Made by a program: the position numbers and the translations under genes
From: Scatophagus argus
Lineage: Eukaryota > Chordata > Actinopteri > Scatophagidae
Length of the DNA: 64,000 nucleotides
Direction of reading: 5' to 3'
Assembly: GCF_020382885.2 (NCBI RefSeq)
Contig: NC_058496.1
Location: forward strand, 2,947,001 to 3,011,000
In this document: piece after piece, positions 34,901 to 64,000 of the stretch
How the letters are laid out: each line of letters starts with the position of its first letter
Position numbering within the stretch: position 1 is the first letter of the stretch
The notes under the pieces: model-generated
Told to the model about the DNA's origin: nothing
The model's input: only the letters and a program-made list of their open reading frames with translations
Databases searched by the model: none

Positions 34901-37900
34901 GCTGGGCCTTACCTCACCATGATCACAAAGATGGTGGGTAGACACAGTACGTTACTTGTTGAGGAGGAAGACCTTGGAGAAGAGTTTTTGTAATCACCCG
35001 TTCTCTTCTCCCTCTCTGTGTATCTGCTCAGACCAGTAATATGTTCTTCATCGTGGTGATGATGGCAATAGTGCTGCTGAGCTTCGGGGTGTCCAGGAAG
35101 GCTATCCTGTCGCCAAACGAGGAGCCGTCCTGGAGTCTGGCCCGAGACGTGGTCTTCCAGCCCTATTGGATGATCTATGGAGAGGTCTACGCATCGGAGA
35201 TAGATGGTGAGTGAATCAATAGAAAACAATACATACTTAGAACAAACAATAAAGCAAAGTATGCTTTAGGATGTGACTACCATGTGATTGCTACCATGGT
35301 GTGTCTTCAGGATTTTCTCCCCAGCTCCACCCTCCTGTCCAAATATGGTCCCACAAAACTTAGATGTGTCCTGTCTGTGTGTTTTAACAGCATGTGCTGA
35401 CAGAAAACCATGTCCTCCTGCTGCCTTCATCACGCCCTTCCTGCAGGCTGTTTATATGTTCTTCCAGTACATCATCATGGTCAACATTCTCATTGCATTT
35501 TTTAAGTAAGCATGTTTACTAAATTAGTTTATTTTTCTCTGGCAGACCACCAATAAAGAGTCTTTTTGTTTAAATGAATGCTTTTCTCCTCTCATTAACA
35601 GCAACATTTACTTTGACATGGCATCAACATCCAATAAGCTGTGGAAGTACAACCGTTACCATTACATAATGACCTATCAGGAGAGGCCGTGGCTGCCGCC
35701 CCCCCTCATCCTCCTCAGCCACGTGACACAAGCTTTGAGGGCCTTGTACAGGAGATGTAGTGGAGACGCTGAGCGGGAGGAGAAATGCTCTGGACTTAGT
35801 GAGTGCCGCAGTGTGTACGAGTGTGGATGGAAAGCAGTTATTTATACACATATTACATTAGTCAGCATTAGTCAAGGAATAAACTCACTTCTCCCATCTC
35901 TACCAGAGCTCCTTCTGGGCCACGAGGATCGTAAGAAGCTCCATGAGTTTGAGGAGAAATGTGTACAGGCCTACTTCCATGAGAAGAGTGAGGGTCCCCA
36001 CAGCAGTCATATTAACAGGATCAGAGCCACAGCTGACAGGTTGGATTGAAATTCTGATCTAATGTTCTCACTGTGTAATCAGAGAAGATGATCCTCCAGC
36101 TCTCATGTGTTCCTGCTGCACCGTGGTCACAAATACCAGCTACTGACTGACCTTTTAGATGTGACGTGGGTCCTTGCCCAGTAGGGTTCGATCGACATCT
36201 CGCTAAAATTTTTAATCTTACTGTCAAAATTTATAATTACCAGTGATGGAATGTAACTAAGTAGAAGTTACTCAAGGATTGTACTTAAGTACTAGTACTT
36301 TACTTGAATACTGCTCAATACTTTCACTGTTGAACTTTTAAAAACATGAACATTTGAGGAGAGTTTTCTACATTTTTGTTCAACTAGAGCTGAGGAGATG
36401 GGCCTGATGATGGGGGAGGTCTCAGAGAAGGTCAACTTCATTCAGGACAGCCTGTCAGAGTTGGACTATCAGCTGGGTCAACTCCAGGACCTTTCAGCGC
36501 TGGCTGTGGACATGCTCACTCTGCTCTCCGCTTCTGACAGCCTTCATCAGGAGGAGGCACGTCTGGCTCAGAGTCGGCCCGTCATGGCGTCCCGGCACAT
36601 CCTGCCTCACAGCTGGACCCTCCCACACAGAACGGACTGTGACGTACTTAATGCGCAGCGAGTGATGGCCAAGTCGTGTAAAAGCACTCCGCCATCTTTG
36701 CTGAAGGGCCACGCTCTGGTGGCGAGTAGACTGGCGTCACAGGAGTGCCATGTCGGAGCCAGGGCGAGCAGGGGAGGAAGACAGGGACGCACTGACGAGG
36801 CAAAGGAAGGAGCTAAGGAGGTGCTTACCTTTTTTGAGCCAGGCCAAAAGAGAATTTTCTAGCAGGGCGTCAGAAAGTATATCATTTTAAAATCTAGCGT
36901 CTTTACCACCTAATGATTGGTGACAAAAAATATTTTGTTTAACCCAGGTTTTTTCCCCTCTAGTCTGCTGCTGTTGACCATCCCAGTGAGAACTGGTTGG
37001 GACTTTCTAGACCTGCGTCCCGACAGACACACTGTGAGTCCTGTGGACCATCTTGCTGTGCGTCTCCTCTTCCCTCCAGAGGCGTGGAGTCACCACATCT
37101 GAAAATCTGGACATGTGACCCACACCTGTATCCCAGTCAGGAGGAAACATCAATGGAAGAGGAGGAAGAGGAAGAGGAAGAAGAAGAGGTGGAAGAAGAG
37201 CAAGAGGAGAATGGGACACAGGACCACCTGTCTAATACAAACGTATCGAGAGCATCTAGCAACGCTGTCCTTCTGTCTGACCCTCGAGAGGTTCCTGAGG
37301 GTTTGGTAAATCCTGCCTTTTCTCAGGATGAGGACCTGCCAAGTCCTCAATCCAGACCTTCCAGCCAGTGGGGAAGACCTGTGAAGTCCCCCAGGTGGGC
37401 GTGTCTGTCCCATGATCGTCCCTATGGCCATTGCAGGTCTCTGTCATCCAGCATGGAGAATATGACTTTATCTGGGGCGCCTCTCAGTCCACTGAGGGGG
37501 TCCTCTCCTTCTCTTCATGGTCCAACGAACAAAGAGAGTTTGTCTGGTGGGAGATGTTTTAGGGACAACACGTCGCTACAGTGCAGCAAGAGCAAAGGTA
37601 TTGTTGTTGTTTGGCAGAAAGCAGTTATTTATGACAAGCTCAAGAATATGCTTTAGCTCACAGATCTGTAAAGTATCATTATGAAGACTGGCCATTATAA
37701 AGAGGGATTATTCAGACAGAAAAACTATGTAGTAATTTAAAAAATCTGGGTGTAATACTGTGTCTGCTTTTATGTGCTGAACACCGTCAGTGTTATTACG
37801 CTGTACTTTGTAACAGTTCAAGTGTGTTTTTGTGTCTGCAGAGTGGTCCAAGTCCTCTGACTTCACTCAAGCAGACAGCAGAGGCAAAAGCCAGAACAGA

Positions 37901-40900
37901 AAGACGGTGAAGATCCAAGAGAGCAGTCCAGACACTGTAATGTGGCACACAATATGAATCTTGACAACCATATAATGCTTCATTACAACTGAACATTTCA
38001 CAGGATCTTTCATTAACGCACTTACATATTCTGTGAACTTGTTCTTCTCTTAATTTCTTATGGGAAACAGGTAACCATGCAGTCCCACCTGTCTGACGCC
38101 TGTTGGAGAAGATGGCGGAGACTGAGGGGAGAACCTACGTGTTGGTCGGCTTCAACCAGCCTCAGTCAGCTCAGTAAGGGCCTACGGTCTTTTTAACTGA
38201 AGTAATCAGTAAGCAAAAAGCCAGAGAATGAGAGGATGTCAAAGAGCCTCTTTGGCCTGTCAGAACTTATAAAATCAATCCAGCGTGTAAATGAAGAGAA
38301 GGAGAAAGTGACCCAGTGAAATGTGCAGTGCATATTGTATTTACAGTTTTGTTTTAAAGACTTGAATATTGAAAATGTCATTATTGTTTCAGATTTTGAA
38401 CCAGTGGATTTGTTGCAGAAACAAGTGTTTTCCTACCAGGTATATTTGTACCAAATTGTGAAATACTGAGTATAAGTATAAAACATACTGTGTGTATAAT
38501 ATGTTGATTGAGTGGTTGGTTCAGTTGTCTTTGCGCTTGTCTTCAGGATGTGTGGAGCCCCACTCACTCGGCATGGAACAGCTGGGCCAGATCCATGAGC
38601 CGCAGGTCTTCGTAAGTCAGCCTTTTGTTTTGGCCTGCCATAAGATCCACAGATTTCAAAACATTTGAGGCCTGTAAGAATTAAATCAGATGTTTGTTGT
38701 AGGTTGCAAAGTGGGATTACTCCTGAAGGTATTTCTGATACATTTCCAATTAAATACATTCAGCAAGCTAATTTACTCACTCACTACTTGTGAGATGCAT
38801 TGTTTTTGTATTTTAATGTCCCTTTGTTTTGCTTGCTGCAGCGAAGAGCCCCTCGTTCCAGTCCACTGAAAATTTGTACCCACACTATTCAGGTATTAAA
38901 ATGCAACTTTGCTGATTTTCATTCAGTTTTGTATTGTTTCAGTGTGTGTAGTAGATGCAGTATTAAACTTTTCTTCATTTTGCCACATTTAGTCGTGTTT
39001 TTCTGTGTTATCTGGCATATTTTTTGCTGGCTTGAGGGCTACTGAGTGTAGAAGCGTATGAAAGTAAGGGTATAGAGGTTGAATTGAAAGAGAGACAGAG
39101 TTGCTCTGTCTGTGACTCTGTCACTGCACTAATTCTTCTGTTGTGTTTGTGTGTTAACAGCTGTGGAGAGAAACAACCTGATGAGACTGGCTCACACCAT
39201 TCCCTTCACACCTGTCTCCATTCTGGGTAACTTTCATCCATCTCATACAACTTTCATCCATCTTATTTCTCCATCTCTTTTCATACACTTCATTTACTGT
39301 TTCCATCATTCTCTGCAAGGGGGTGAAGAGGTGAGCATCTACTCTCTGGAGGAGGTGTCCTCTGATGTTCACCCTGAGTCGCTCTCCTCCTGGTCGTCAC
39401 GAGGCCTGTCTGCCATGCTGCAGCCCCTCTCCAGTGAAGAGGGCTCGCTGGACGGGGGTCTCCGGCGGGGCTGCAGGGTGCTGTGTACCTGGGCAGAGCG
39501 GGACGTGCTCAGGCCCGGTCTGGTATATGTGGTCAAAGCTTTCAGGCCGGAGGTGGTCCGTGCCTGGCAGAGGTACTTCCATGGCAGCACGGCCCTACAG
39601 CTTTGTTTAAGGGTGAGTAAAGAGCAGCATTGTTGATGACATTTTTGTTGATGAGATGATGCTTGTCCAGTCAAACCTATTTAATTATGTAATCACAATT
39701 TTCAAATTTCAAACTTAAGTTCCTACAGATTTAACTTTATGTTCATCCTCTGAAGGAGATCCAGCAGCAGAGAGCAGCCCAGAACATGATGAAGGTGTTC
39801 AACCAGGTCAAACCTGATGATTTGCAGTACTCGCCAAGGTGTGTGTGTGCGTGTTTCCTCTTGTATATGCATGTGTGTGTGCGCGTGCACTGATTGTGGT
39901 TTCTCTCCTCCAGGTTTCTAGATGTATCGCTGGTCCTCTGGCATTCAAATGGCCTGTGGTTGACTATTGAGAGGAACATGTCTGGCGACTTCAGGAAGTA
40001 CAACAACAACACAGGAGAGGAGATCGCCCCCTGCTGTTCACTGGAAGAGATGCTGCTAGCGTTCTCCCACTGGACATATGAGTACTCACGCCGAGAGCTT
40101 CTGGTGCTCGATATACAGGGTAGATTCCTTCACTGCCTGTGTGTTTGCGGCATGCTTGTGTGTGTGCGCACATGCAAGCTGTTTATTTAGATGTTGTGTT
40201 TTTTGACAGGAGTAGGAGATGAGCTGACCGACCCAACAGTCATTATGGCAGACGATCAGAGGTACAGCGACACATCGAGGTTATCGATGACATCTTCTTT
40301 CACGACTCTTTCAGAACTTCATATTATCTCACTGAACCTTTTTCTGACCTTGTCGTAGCGGCAGCAGGGGTGAGATGCTTTTCGGTCCCGATAACCTTGG
40401 AGATGCTGCCATCAACGCTTTCCTGCAGAAGCACTCATGTAGCGCTTGCTGCCGCAGACTGGGGCTGTCAGGTCAGAAATGTTCAGCCTCTGTGTGTGTG
40501 TGTGAGTGTGTGTGAGAGAGACAAAAAGAGATAGGAATGTGTGGATGTTATTGTTGATAAACTACATGAAGAAGACAGATTTTATCCAGTGTTATCTAAA
40601 CCAATATGTATATGATTTGCAGTCCTTGGCGTATACAGAGGATTTTTTTTTTTGTCATTGTTGTGTTCTTTTTTTCTTGTGCACGTGTGTATATGCGTGT
40701 ATTCATATGTCACCTTTGTGTTGTCACTCGGGAGGCCAACGTTGGCTCTGAGATAAATCCCCAACAACTTCAAATGAAGACAACACACACCATCAGCCAG
40801 CTAATTAAGCTGCGAGTGTTCGTTTATTCCTATAACAACAGTAGTGTTGGAGGCATGGGGGTGGGCCCTGCTTTGTGCGTTGTGCTCCACGGCCTTTGAT

Positions 40901-41378
40901 TACGTATTAATCATGTCTTTGTGCTGGCGATGTGCTGCTGAGACATTAGCTTTGATTAGCTATTAATTAACGTCTCTGGGTAGGCACGATACCGGCATCT
41001 AGAGGATAACTGCTCGGAAAGAAACTGTGCTCAAAAACAAACAAGCCCGGCAAACAAACACACAAACACAAACACTCAGACACAGTTGTTTTGATATTTC
41101 AAAGGTGCGTTGTGTTTCCTCTTCCTCTTCTTGTGTCCTCTCCAAGATTTCTCCAACAAATCAAACCAAATTATTCATGCTGGATGTGTGGACTTCCTCC
41201 CAGGCCTGTCAGTATTCTCTTTCTTGTGGTAATGACTGTGTTATTGGAGCGACATGTCGCTAACTGATGTTTCTGTTGTTCAGATTTAGGGAAGCGTCCG
41301 GAGGACCGCGAGAGCAGCAGCGAGCCAGAGTCGACATCGGGGAGAGGAGAACGCGAGGACGATGAAACCGAGATGTAA
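25633..41378 (+). CDS. trpm6: Transient receptor potential melastatin 6, channel-kinase
   Basis: TRPM6 is a plasma-membrane Mg2+/Ca2+ channel with a cytosolic alpha-kinase, used for epithelial Mg2+ uptake. Proposed exons: 25633-25635 (Met only), 26928-27007, 27234-27272, 27750-27939, 28221-28434, 28886-29010, 29174-29345, 29443-29617, 30107-30230, 30317-30389, 30700-30800, 30922-31056, 31626-31679, 31936-32070, 32185-32310, 32584-32855, 32959-33187, 33382-33534, 33649-33804, 34449-34577, 34682-34933, 35032-35206, 35391-35505, 35602-35798, 35907-36039, 36388-36820, 36964-37597, 37842-37936, 38071-38173, 38393-38439, 38547-38611, 38849-38892, 39161-39226, 39320-39612, 39756-39838, 39914-40119, 40210-40261, 40359-40471, 41284-41378; about 1,961 aa. 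The order is melastatin homology region, six membrane segments (about 830-1110), pore [18 protein letters not shown] box [11 protein letters not shown], variable linker, then kinase (about 1680-1945) with VVKAF lysine, LVLDIQG and zinc-site [14 protein letters not shown]6-like LPHSW and synteny separate it from TRPM7. Linker exons are less certain. Confidence 0.9.
25636..26927 (+). other. Proposed trpm6 intron 1
   Basis: AT-rich 1.29 kb between the Met-only exon and the SRKSWIEE exon. GCTAATGTTAGC-like words recur at 25770-26060. Open frames at 26472-26847 match no family and are not supported as exons. Confidence 0.45.
29660..29990. repeat. Repeat-like segment in trpm6 intron 8
   Basis: AGTTCCAAAGCACTTAAAAT, AAAATAGTGTTTTAAAAGTG and CCAGGAGCCAATAAAATGAT resemble a decayed teleost interspersed element (SINE/LINE body). 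Boundaries are approximate. Confidence 0.35.
30608..30627. repeat. Short interstitial telomere-like repeat
   Basis: Three consecutive GGGTTA units in trpm6 intron 10, between exons ending 30389 and starting 30700. It is too short to indicate a chromosome fusion by itself. Confidence 0.85.
31580..31607. repeat. (AAT)n microsatellite
   Basis: About nine AAT units, ending 18 bp before the exon that starts at 31626, inside the polypyrimidine/branch-point zone of the trpm6 intron. Confidence 0.95.
31870..31926. repeat. (GT)n microsatellite in trpm6 intron
   Basis: A nearly perfect GT tract ends about 10 bp before the acceptor of the exon starting at 31936, so it replaces a normal polypyrimidine tract. 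Confidence 0.95.
34195..34436 (+). mobile_element. Possible Tc1-like transposase relic in trpm6 intron 19
   Basis: An open frame from ATG 34235 begins [20 protein letters not shown], resembling the N-terminal helix-turn-helix of Tc1/mariner-type transposases, and ends [10 protein letters not shown]. The rest of the transposase is missing and no inverted repeats are evident. It ends about 20 bp before the exon at 34449. The assignment rests on short resemblance only. Confidence 0.35.
36241..36345. repeat. Dispersed teleost repeat in trpm6 intron 25
   Basis: CAGTGATGGAATGTAACTAA, then GATTGTACTTAAGTACTAG and TACTTTACTTGAATACT, is a widespread teleost element recalled from many fish introns. 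It ends about 40 bp before the exon at 36388. Confidence 0.55.
37153..37209 (+). repeat. Coding GAA/GAG repeat (poly-Glu tract) in trpm6
   Basis: A purine-only repeat inside exon 36964-37597 encodes an acidic run of Glu interrupted by Val and Gln. It sits in the poorly conserved linker between coiled coil and kinase, where length change is probably tolerated. Confidence 0.9.
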
Positions 41379-41840
41379 CCCTTGACCCAGGAAGTAGGGA
41401 AAACAAGACACGTGCACTTTTACCAACACGTGTACTGAGACGTGTCCGTCTGAACACACGCACTCACATGTTTTCTCACTAAATAATGTCTTGCCAAAAC
41501 CCTGATTCCTTTGTAGTAGAAACAACGAGCAGTCTGACTGCACACTAAAAATGTGACATTTCTACAAAAGATGCTAATATATTGTTTCGGTATATTAAGT
41601 GAATACGGTCAGGAGGAAGTGTTGCACATTGTTGCCACACAAAGGATTTATAACACGAATCTGCATCTCATGAAGGAAATACATAATGCTGTGTTCACAA
41701 AAATCTAAATGACCATTTGACCATTTGTACTCTTACTGTTAATAATCAACACTTATTCATTATAGATTGTTTGGCAAAAATAAAAAATGTGACCAAAAAA
41801 AAAAAAAAAAAAGAGGCAGAAATGCACCCATAAAATTTCT
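41379..41840 (+). terminator. trpm6 3' UTR and polyadenylation signal
   Basis: After the TAA at 41376-41378 a 3' UTR of about 400 nt leads to AATAAA at 41779-41784, followed by an 18-base A run (41795-41812). The opposing rorb transcript has a candidate signal only about 57 bp further on. Confidence 0.6.
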
Positions 41841-44800
41841 TTTATTTTTTTTTCTTTCTTCCCACAACAAAATGTCTACAAAAGCGATAAAATATAGAAT
41901 TTAACAAAAATCACTTCAGACCTTCACATTTTATGTACATCTCAAAGGAGGACTCAGTGGGGGCCCTGCACACCTCTGAACTTCAACCCTTTCTGATCCA
42001 TCAAGTGTGGGTGTTTGTGGCTCTCTTTAATGCAAATGAATGGACACACACACACTCACTTTTTCATTCTCATGAAAAAAAAAAAAAATCTAGTAGAGCT
42101 CATGGATTTCTAGTAGAGTCAGAGTTCAGAGTCCAGCAGAGTCCCCCTCTCAGCAAATGAAAAAAAGCTTCCAATGTAAAAACGGTTTGTCAGTGTAATC
42201 AAATACACGTTTTACTTGGTGTTTCCCCCTTTTATCTTTTTTGATTGGTTTCTCAAGTAAACTCATACGGTAAAGCATCTACGCCCCCACTCTGCCAATC
42301 CCCTCCTCACCAGCTATGGCACTTTGAAAACAAACAAACAAAAAGAGTTTCATGTTATTGTTTTTTTTGTTTTGTTTTGTTAGTCCCGTGTTAAAGAGGT
42401 TCTGCAGCCCAAACACCTTTTAGGTTTTGGTTACAGATTGCTACATTTTATTTTTATTTGCTCTTGCTGGGATGCAAAGACATTCTAAACAATAAATTAA
42501 CAATTTTCAGCACTACTCCAATTGCATCGGTTTACAAAGCATTGGTAGAGCGAAAATCTCATGCTCTCCGTCTCTCTCTCTCACACACACACACACTCAT
42601 GCAGGTTTTCTCTGGAAAAGGAGGAGGTTTGGGGTGGAGTGTGTTTGACTAAGTGTAGGAAATGCATTTCAAACCAAGCGTATTGAAAATGTCTGCGCCG
42701 TCTCGAGGACGACTGGTTTTGTTGTGCGCTCAGCGACGTCAGTCTGTGTTGGTGGAGTCGTAAAGGCGCGTGATGCGTTCAGCCCCTCGCACTGAACAGG
42801 CTACTCCATAACATTCAGAATAGGTTACCCTCCTGCCGCAGGTTAAGGGTCTCTGATCCGGTTCAGTAAGGCCAGTTCAGAAAGGGCTGTTCACTGTCTG
42901 GTCAACTCACACATTCAAAGGTTGAGGGGAAAAAAAAAACAACAAAATTTCAAATCGAACAACAAATTTTAAATTGGTTGTGTATAAATAAGAGCATTTT
43001 ATTTAAAAATTCTTTCAGCTCGTGAAAATAATTTGCTTTGAACTGACTGAATTGACGTGGAATTTGCCCTAAACCCGCCGCCCACCCCGCCAAAAACCCC
43101 TCCCACGAAACTCACAATATCATGAGAAGAGAAAACACAAATAAGCCCCAAATGTTTCATTGCAATGAAACGTCATGCAAATAGAACAGAACAACAATAG
43201 GCTAATAGTAATAGAAGAATAGTAGTCATAATAAGAACAATAATAATAGTAAATAGTAATAAAATAAAAAATAATCTTACAATGCAAACATGACAGTAGT
43301 AAATGCCTCCAGTTCTTATTGCTACAGTATCTTACTTACAGTGTTGCGTTGCCAGTCACTCTTGCCAGCACATCCCCTCTCATAACCCCCAGCCCACCCC
43401 TGTGATTCACAGTCTAACAAGGGAAAATAAAAACATCACATACAAAACTTCAGAGTTGGAATTCACTGTCCTAGAGCTGTTGTGACGGCGCTTGATTCAC
43501 AGCTTACTGGTGGACTTCCCTCACTGTCCCCAAAGCAGCAAAATAAGCAGTAAACATGAGTGCACAGTGGTGACGTCTATATATTTTTTTTTTTTGTCTT
43601 TCTTCATGTGCTACATAACAATGCTTATGTCATATAGTCTGAATCCTTAACGAGATTTGGACAGTGAATTCATGCTCTATACACACATACACACACAGAC
43701 GCACACTTAGCAAAGCCTTGTCTGGGCAGATTCCTTTGCCTGCATACGTTTGGCGACGTATGCCAATTTAATCCTAAAAAGTTCATCTTTTATAATTAAT
43801 GGGTTTTTTTTTGTAAATTTGCAAAAAATATTAAACCCTCTTTTGATGCAAAGTCAGAAAAAGAGCTGCTCCCTGAGAGATGCTGCGTAGTGCATCGAGC
43901 CGTAATGAGCAAGTGATTGTCTTAAGAGTCACTGGCCTCTGATCTGGGGTCGGGTCAGGGGTCGAAGGAAGGATCTCGTGAATGGATCGCTGAGACACAG
44001 CGTGGGACAGTTGGATCACCGATGTTTAACATTGATGCTCGTTCCCTGTGCTGTCGACGCTGTTTTGTTCACCGTGTGGAGAGAACACGTGAGGATGAAA
44101 ACGGTGATGGTTCGAGTGTTTTTAATGTCAGCGAATGCTTGTAGCAAGTCGAAGATTTGGCCACCGTGCAGTGAACGGCTGCAAACAGCAGACCTCCAGT
44201 TTTAGTGCCTAACGAACCTTAGATCAGAGTGCACCAATTAAACTTGAGGTAAAAGTCTAAGTGCTGTCTAAATTGTCATTTATTAAACTAACCAAGTACC
44301 ATCAGGTTATTCATTCTGTGCTGTTATTGTGTAGCGGGCCAGTTATTTGGGTAAATAGCTCATTGAAGATGGAGCTCTTTAGTTGCAGTTGTAGATTTGC
44401 TGTAACTCATTACAGATGAAGGTAATGCATACCGAGTGTTAAATTGTTCCTTCACTTAGCACGAGGTGAAATGTCAGCGAGAGCCTCTTAAATGCCCAAC
44501 AAAACCAGTGTGATTTTACACAGTGGCCAAATACTAATCAACATCAATGTAGTAAAAGCAACAGAAAATCAGTAAGTGCTAGTAGTTGTGGTATGACGAA
44601 CAAAAAAGCAAGCAAAGTGATTGTCTATCACAGCTTTCTGCATGAACTGTTGGTGTAGTATTGTTGCTTTTAAAGATCAGTGGATGCTAACCAGCATTTC
44701 CTCCCATCTTTCAGTCTGTGCCCTGCGTTGTTTCCTAACTCCAGATCGTATTGTGTCACATTAAAAACACTGCAGTCTGCAGTGGGATGATGGTTGTTGA

Positions 44801-46265
44801 TGATCAAGAGTCAAATATAGTGCATTCTTGTTAAAACTGCTACCCTGTTGCAAACAGCTGATGACACTAAGAGATGGACAGGAGAGGAGTTTGATCAGAA
44901 AGGCAGTGTGAAAGTTATTGCTCTTTAGAGAAAAGGGTCCTTTATATTCACAGCCTGGAGTGATCGACGTCCATGGACTGGATTGTGCAAATAGTGATGA
45001 GACGGATGAGGGCTTACAGCACTCATACAGGCTTTTGAAGATTGGAAAGCTGTGAGTTAAATTCAAGTTTGTCATGTTTTTTTTTTTCTTGATGGAGATT
45101 TTATCCACTTTTTCATTGCGGTTTCTGTCCACCTCTGTCTGTCCGAAATCTCATGTCAAGGCCCTAAGGCGTAAAAAATAAGGGGCAGGGTGAGGGGAAT
45201 TTGGGACGAGGCAGGGTTTACTGTGAGGTCCTAGTGTCTGATTGGTTGCTTCTGGTTGATTGTTCGAAAGCAGTCCAGCTTTTTGCTGGACGTTAATTAT
45301 TGCAGCGAGGAAAAAAAATGATTGATAGGACGGCAAATCTGCCAGATTCTTTTACTTGCAAAATAGAATATTTATGTATATATCTTCACCTTGAAAAGTA
45401 GTAGCCATTATTTTCTTTTTAAATCCTTCATATGCTCTCTTTACAATTCTATAAGTTCTCACCAGAAGGATGCAGTCCCTTCTTTACATATGAACAAAAT
45501 CCAGACAAGGCTTCTGTATATCCACAAAACCCAAATCGGCTCCCGGTTTTACCCAATATTCCTTTACAAGTCTCAACTTTACAAATTCTGTACACAAGAA
45601 ACTATCAAATAAAATAAAAACACATAGACAAGTTATAGTCAGCCGCATTGGGCCGCTGTATATTTAAATTAGGACTAACTTATTTTTAACAGAACAAGAA
45701 GTAATACTGGAATCCGCTCTGCACTAGAAGAATATCTACAACAGCCTCTCTAAGTCCACGGTTCCCTCCCCCATCCAACTTCTTCACCTTCACAATTTTC
45801 TTCCTGTGAAGAAAAATAAATCAAAAGTTTTTTTTGTTTTTTTTTTGTCCAAAGTTAAAACAAATTAACTTACCCATTTTTTTTTAAGATTGACAGCTTA
45901 AAATTGTTCCTAGATGGTTTAAAGTCTGTACATTTCTGGTCAGTCAGTTCAGTTCAGGAGACAGGACGAAGCCCCGCTTATGTTGTGGCTCGGGACGCGT
46001 TTCATTTATATATACATTCTTCAGACTGTATCGGTGAACGGGATGGGATAAGTGCTGGACATTCCTAGTATTGTTGGCAGTAACTGTAAGTTTCTGGCAG
46101 ATGACTCCTCACCTCCCAGCCCGAAATGAGGCTGAGCTCGGAAATATGTGTTTGCCACCGTGATGACATAGTCGAAGCAGCCGCTGTTGTTTCACCATAC
46201 GCGGCTGTCTTCTCATTTTCTTGTTGCTCCGCCGACGTGGTCGGTTGCGTCGAGGCCACTGGCAG
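41841..46265 (-). other. Probable long rorb 3' UTR
   Basis: No coding frame with family resemblance exists between the rorb stop (46266) and trpm6. On the minus strand the most distal AATAAA (complement of TTTATT, 41841-41846) would give a 3' UTR of about 4.4 kb. Nearer signals of the same type occur near 43012 and 44277, so alternative ends are possible. The tract is AU-rich in the transcript, and ROR-beta mRNAs in mammals also have long 3' UTRs. Confidence 0.5.
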
Positions 46266-63525
<17,260 letters not shown>

Positions 63526-64000
63526 GGTGTTGGCGTTGCTGGAGCTGGCGCTGAGGCTCGCTTCTCAAAGCAGCAGTCATGAAGAAACAAACAGAAACAC
63601 TTTAAAAAATGTGGGGGTTTTGGGGGAGTGCGGGGGAGAAAGATCCTCGGTTAAAAATAACAACAACAACGACAAGAGTGCAGATGATCTGCGTCGACGT
63701 CCACTTGCTGCCCTGAGCGGAGGCGTCTCTGCGCTAAAAGCATCCCAGACCGGGGCGCAGGGAGGCGGGCTGAGGTCGGTCGGTGCGTCGGTCGTTGCGC
63801 TCTGGTCGTGTGGTCGCTTTTCTCATGACATCTGCGCTCTCACCTCTATGGGAGGGTTTCACTGTTTTCTGCGGGCTGAGGGAGGGAAGAGCGTATAGGA
63901 GAGGCTTCACCCGGCGGCCCCGATTGGACTGGAGCACTTTCCGCTCCTCCCACTCTCTCCTGCTCAGCCTCCAGCCCGGAGCCTCCACACACACACACAC
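63526..64000 (-). promoter_or_regulatory. rorb 5' UTR and promoter-proximal region
   Basis: In transcript sense this lies upstream of the rorb ATG (63525). It is G+C-rich with many CpG dinucleotides, mostly at 63690-63960, fitting a CpG-island promoter. No TATA box is evident. The bases just before the ATG on the minus strand (AACACC) make a reasonable start context. Confidence 0.5.

Noticed and set aside
39369-39674. 101-codon minus-strand frame over the trpm6 kinase region
   Set aside because: Antisense shadow of a GC-rich coding exon.

Overview
This is vertebrate nuclear DNA, most likely from a percomorph-type teleost fish. Genes are intron-rich with GT-AG introns, CA/GT and CT microsatellites are dense, and several repeats have the sequence of well-known teleost SINE/LINE tails. 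Every recognised protein has a clear vertebrate counterpart. I assembled exon-intron structures by hand from reading frame, splice-site phase and family knowledge.

Layout, left to right. (1) 39-1700 (+): the 3' exons of bag4, an Hsp70 co-chaperone regulator; its first exon(s) lie outside the window. (2) 3786-4838 (+): dusp26-like dual-specificity phosphatase, three exons, 194 aa. (3) 6540-17105 (+): three intact tandem alpha-1-antitrypsin-type serpin genes (copies A, B and C, each 417 aa with identical exon lengths). Each has its own non-coding first exon behind a TATA-like box. Broken pieces of both neighbouring genes lie between the copies: dusp26 intron 1/exon 2 in both spacers, and carnmt1 exon 1 in the B-C spacer. 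(4) 17623-21401 (+): carnmt1, carnosine N-methyltransferase, complete (410 aa). (5) 22576-23422 (+): homologue of human C9orf40, function unknown, two exons. (6) 25633-41378 (+): trpm6, a Mg2+ channel fused to an alpha-kinase, about 1,961 aa. (7) 63525-46266 (-): rorb, the nuclear receptor ROR-beta, ten coding exons, 472 aa, with a 14.2 kb first intron full of microsatellites. trpm6 and rorb converge tail to tail.

The carnmt1 - C9orf40 - trpm6 - rorb block matches the human 9q21 neighbourhood. bag4 and dusp26 belong to human 8p, and the serpin cluster sits on the seam between the two blocks. These genes do not form one pathway; the order records chromosome history.

The most interesting region is the serpin cluster. 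The three proteins are nearly identical over most of their length, but differ sharply at the residues around the scissile bond of the reactive-centre loop and in a short His-rich segment after the signal peptide. The truncated dusp26 and carnmt1 relics between copies are what an unequal tandem duplication, with ends inside those two genes, would leave.
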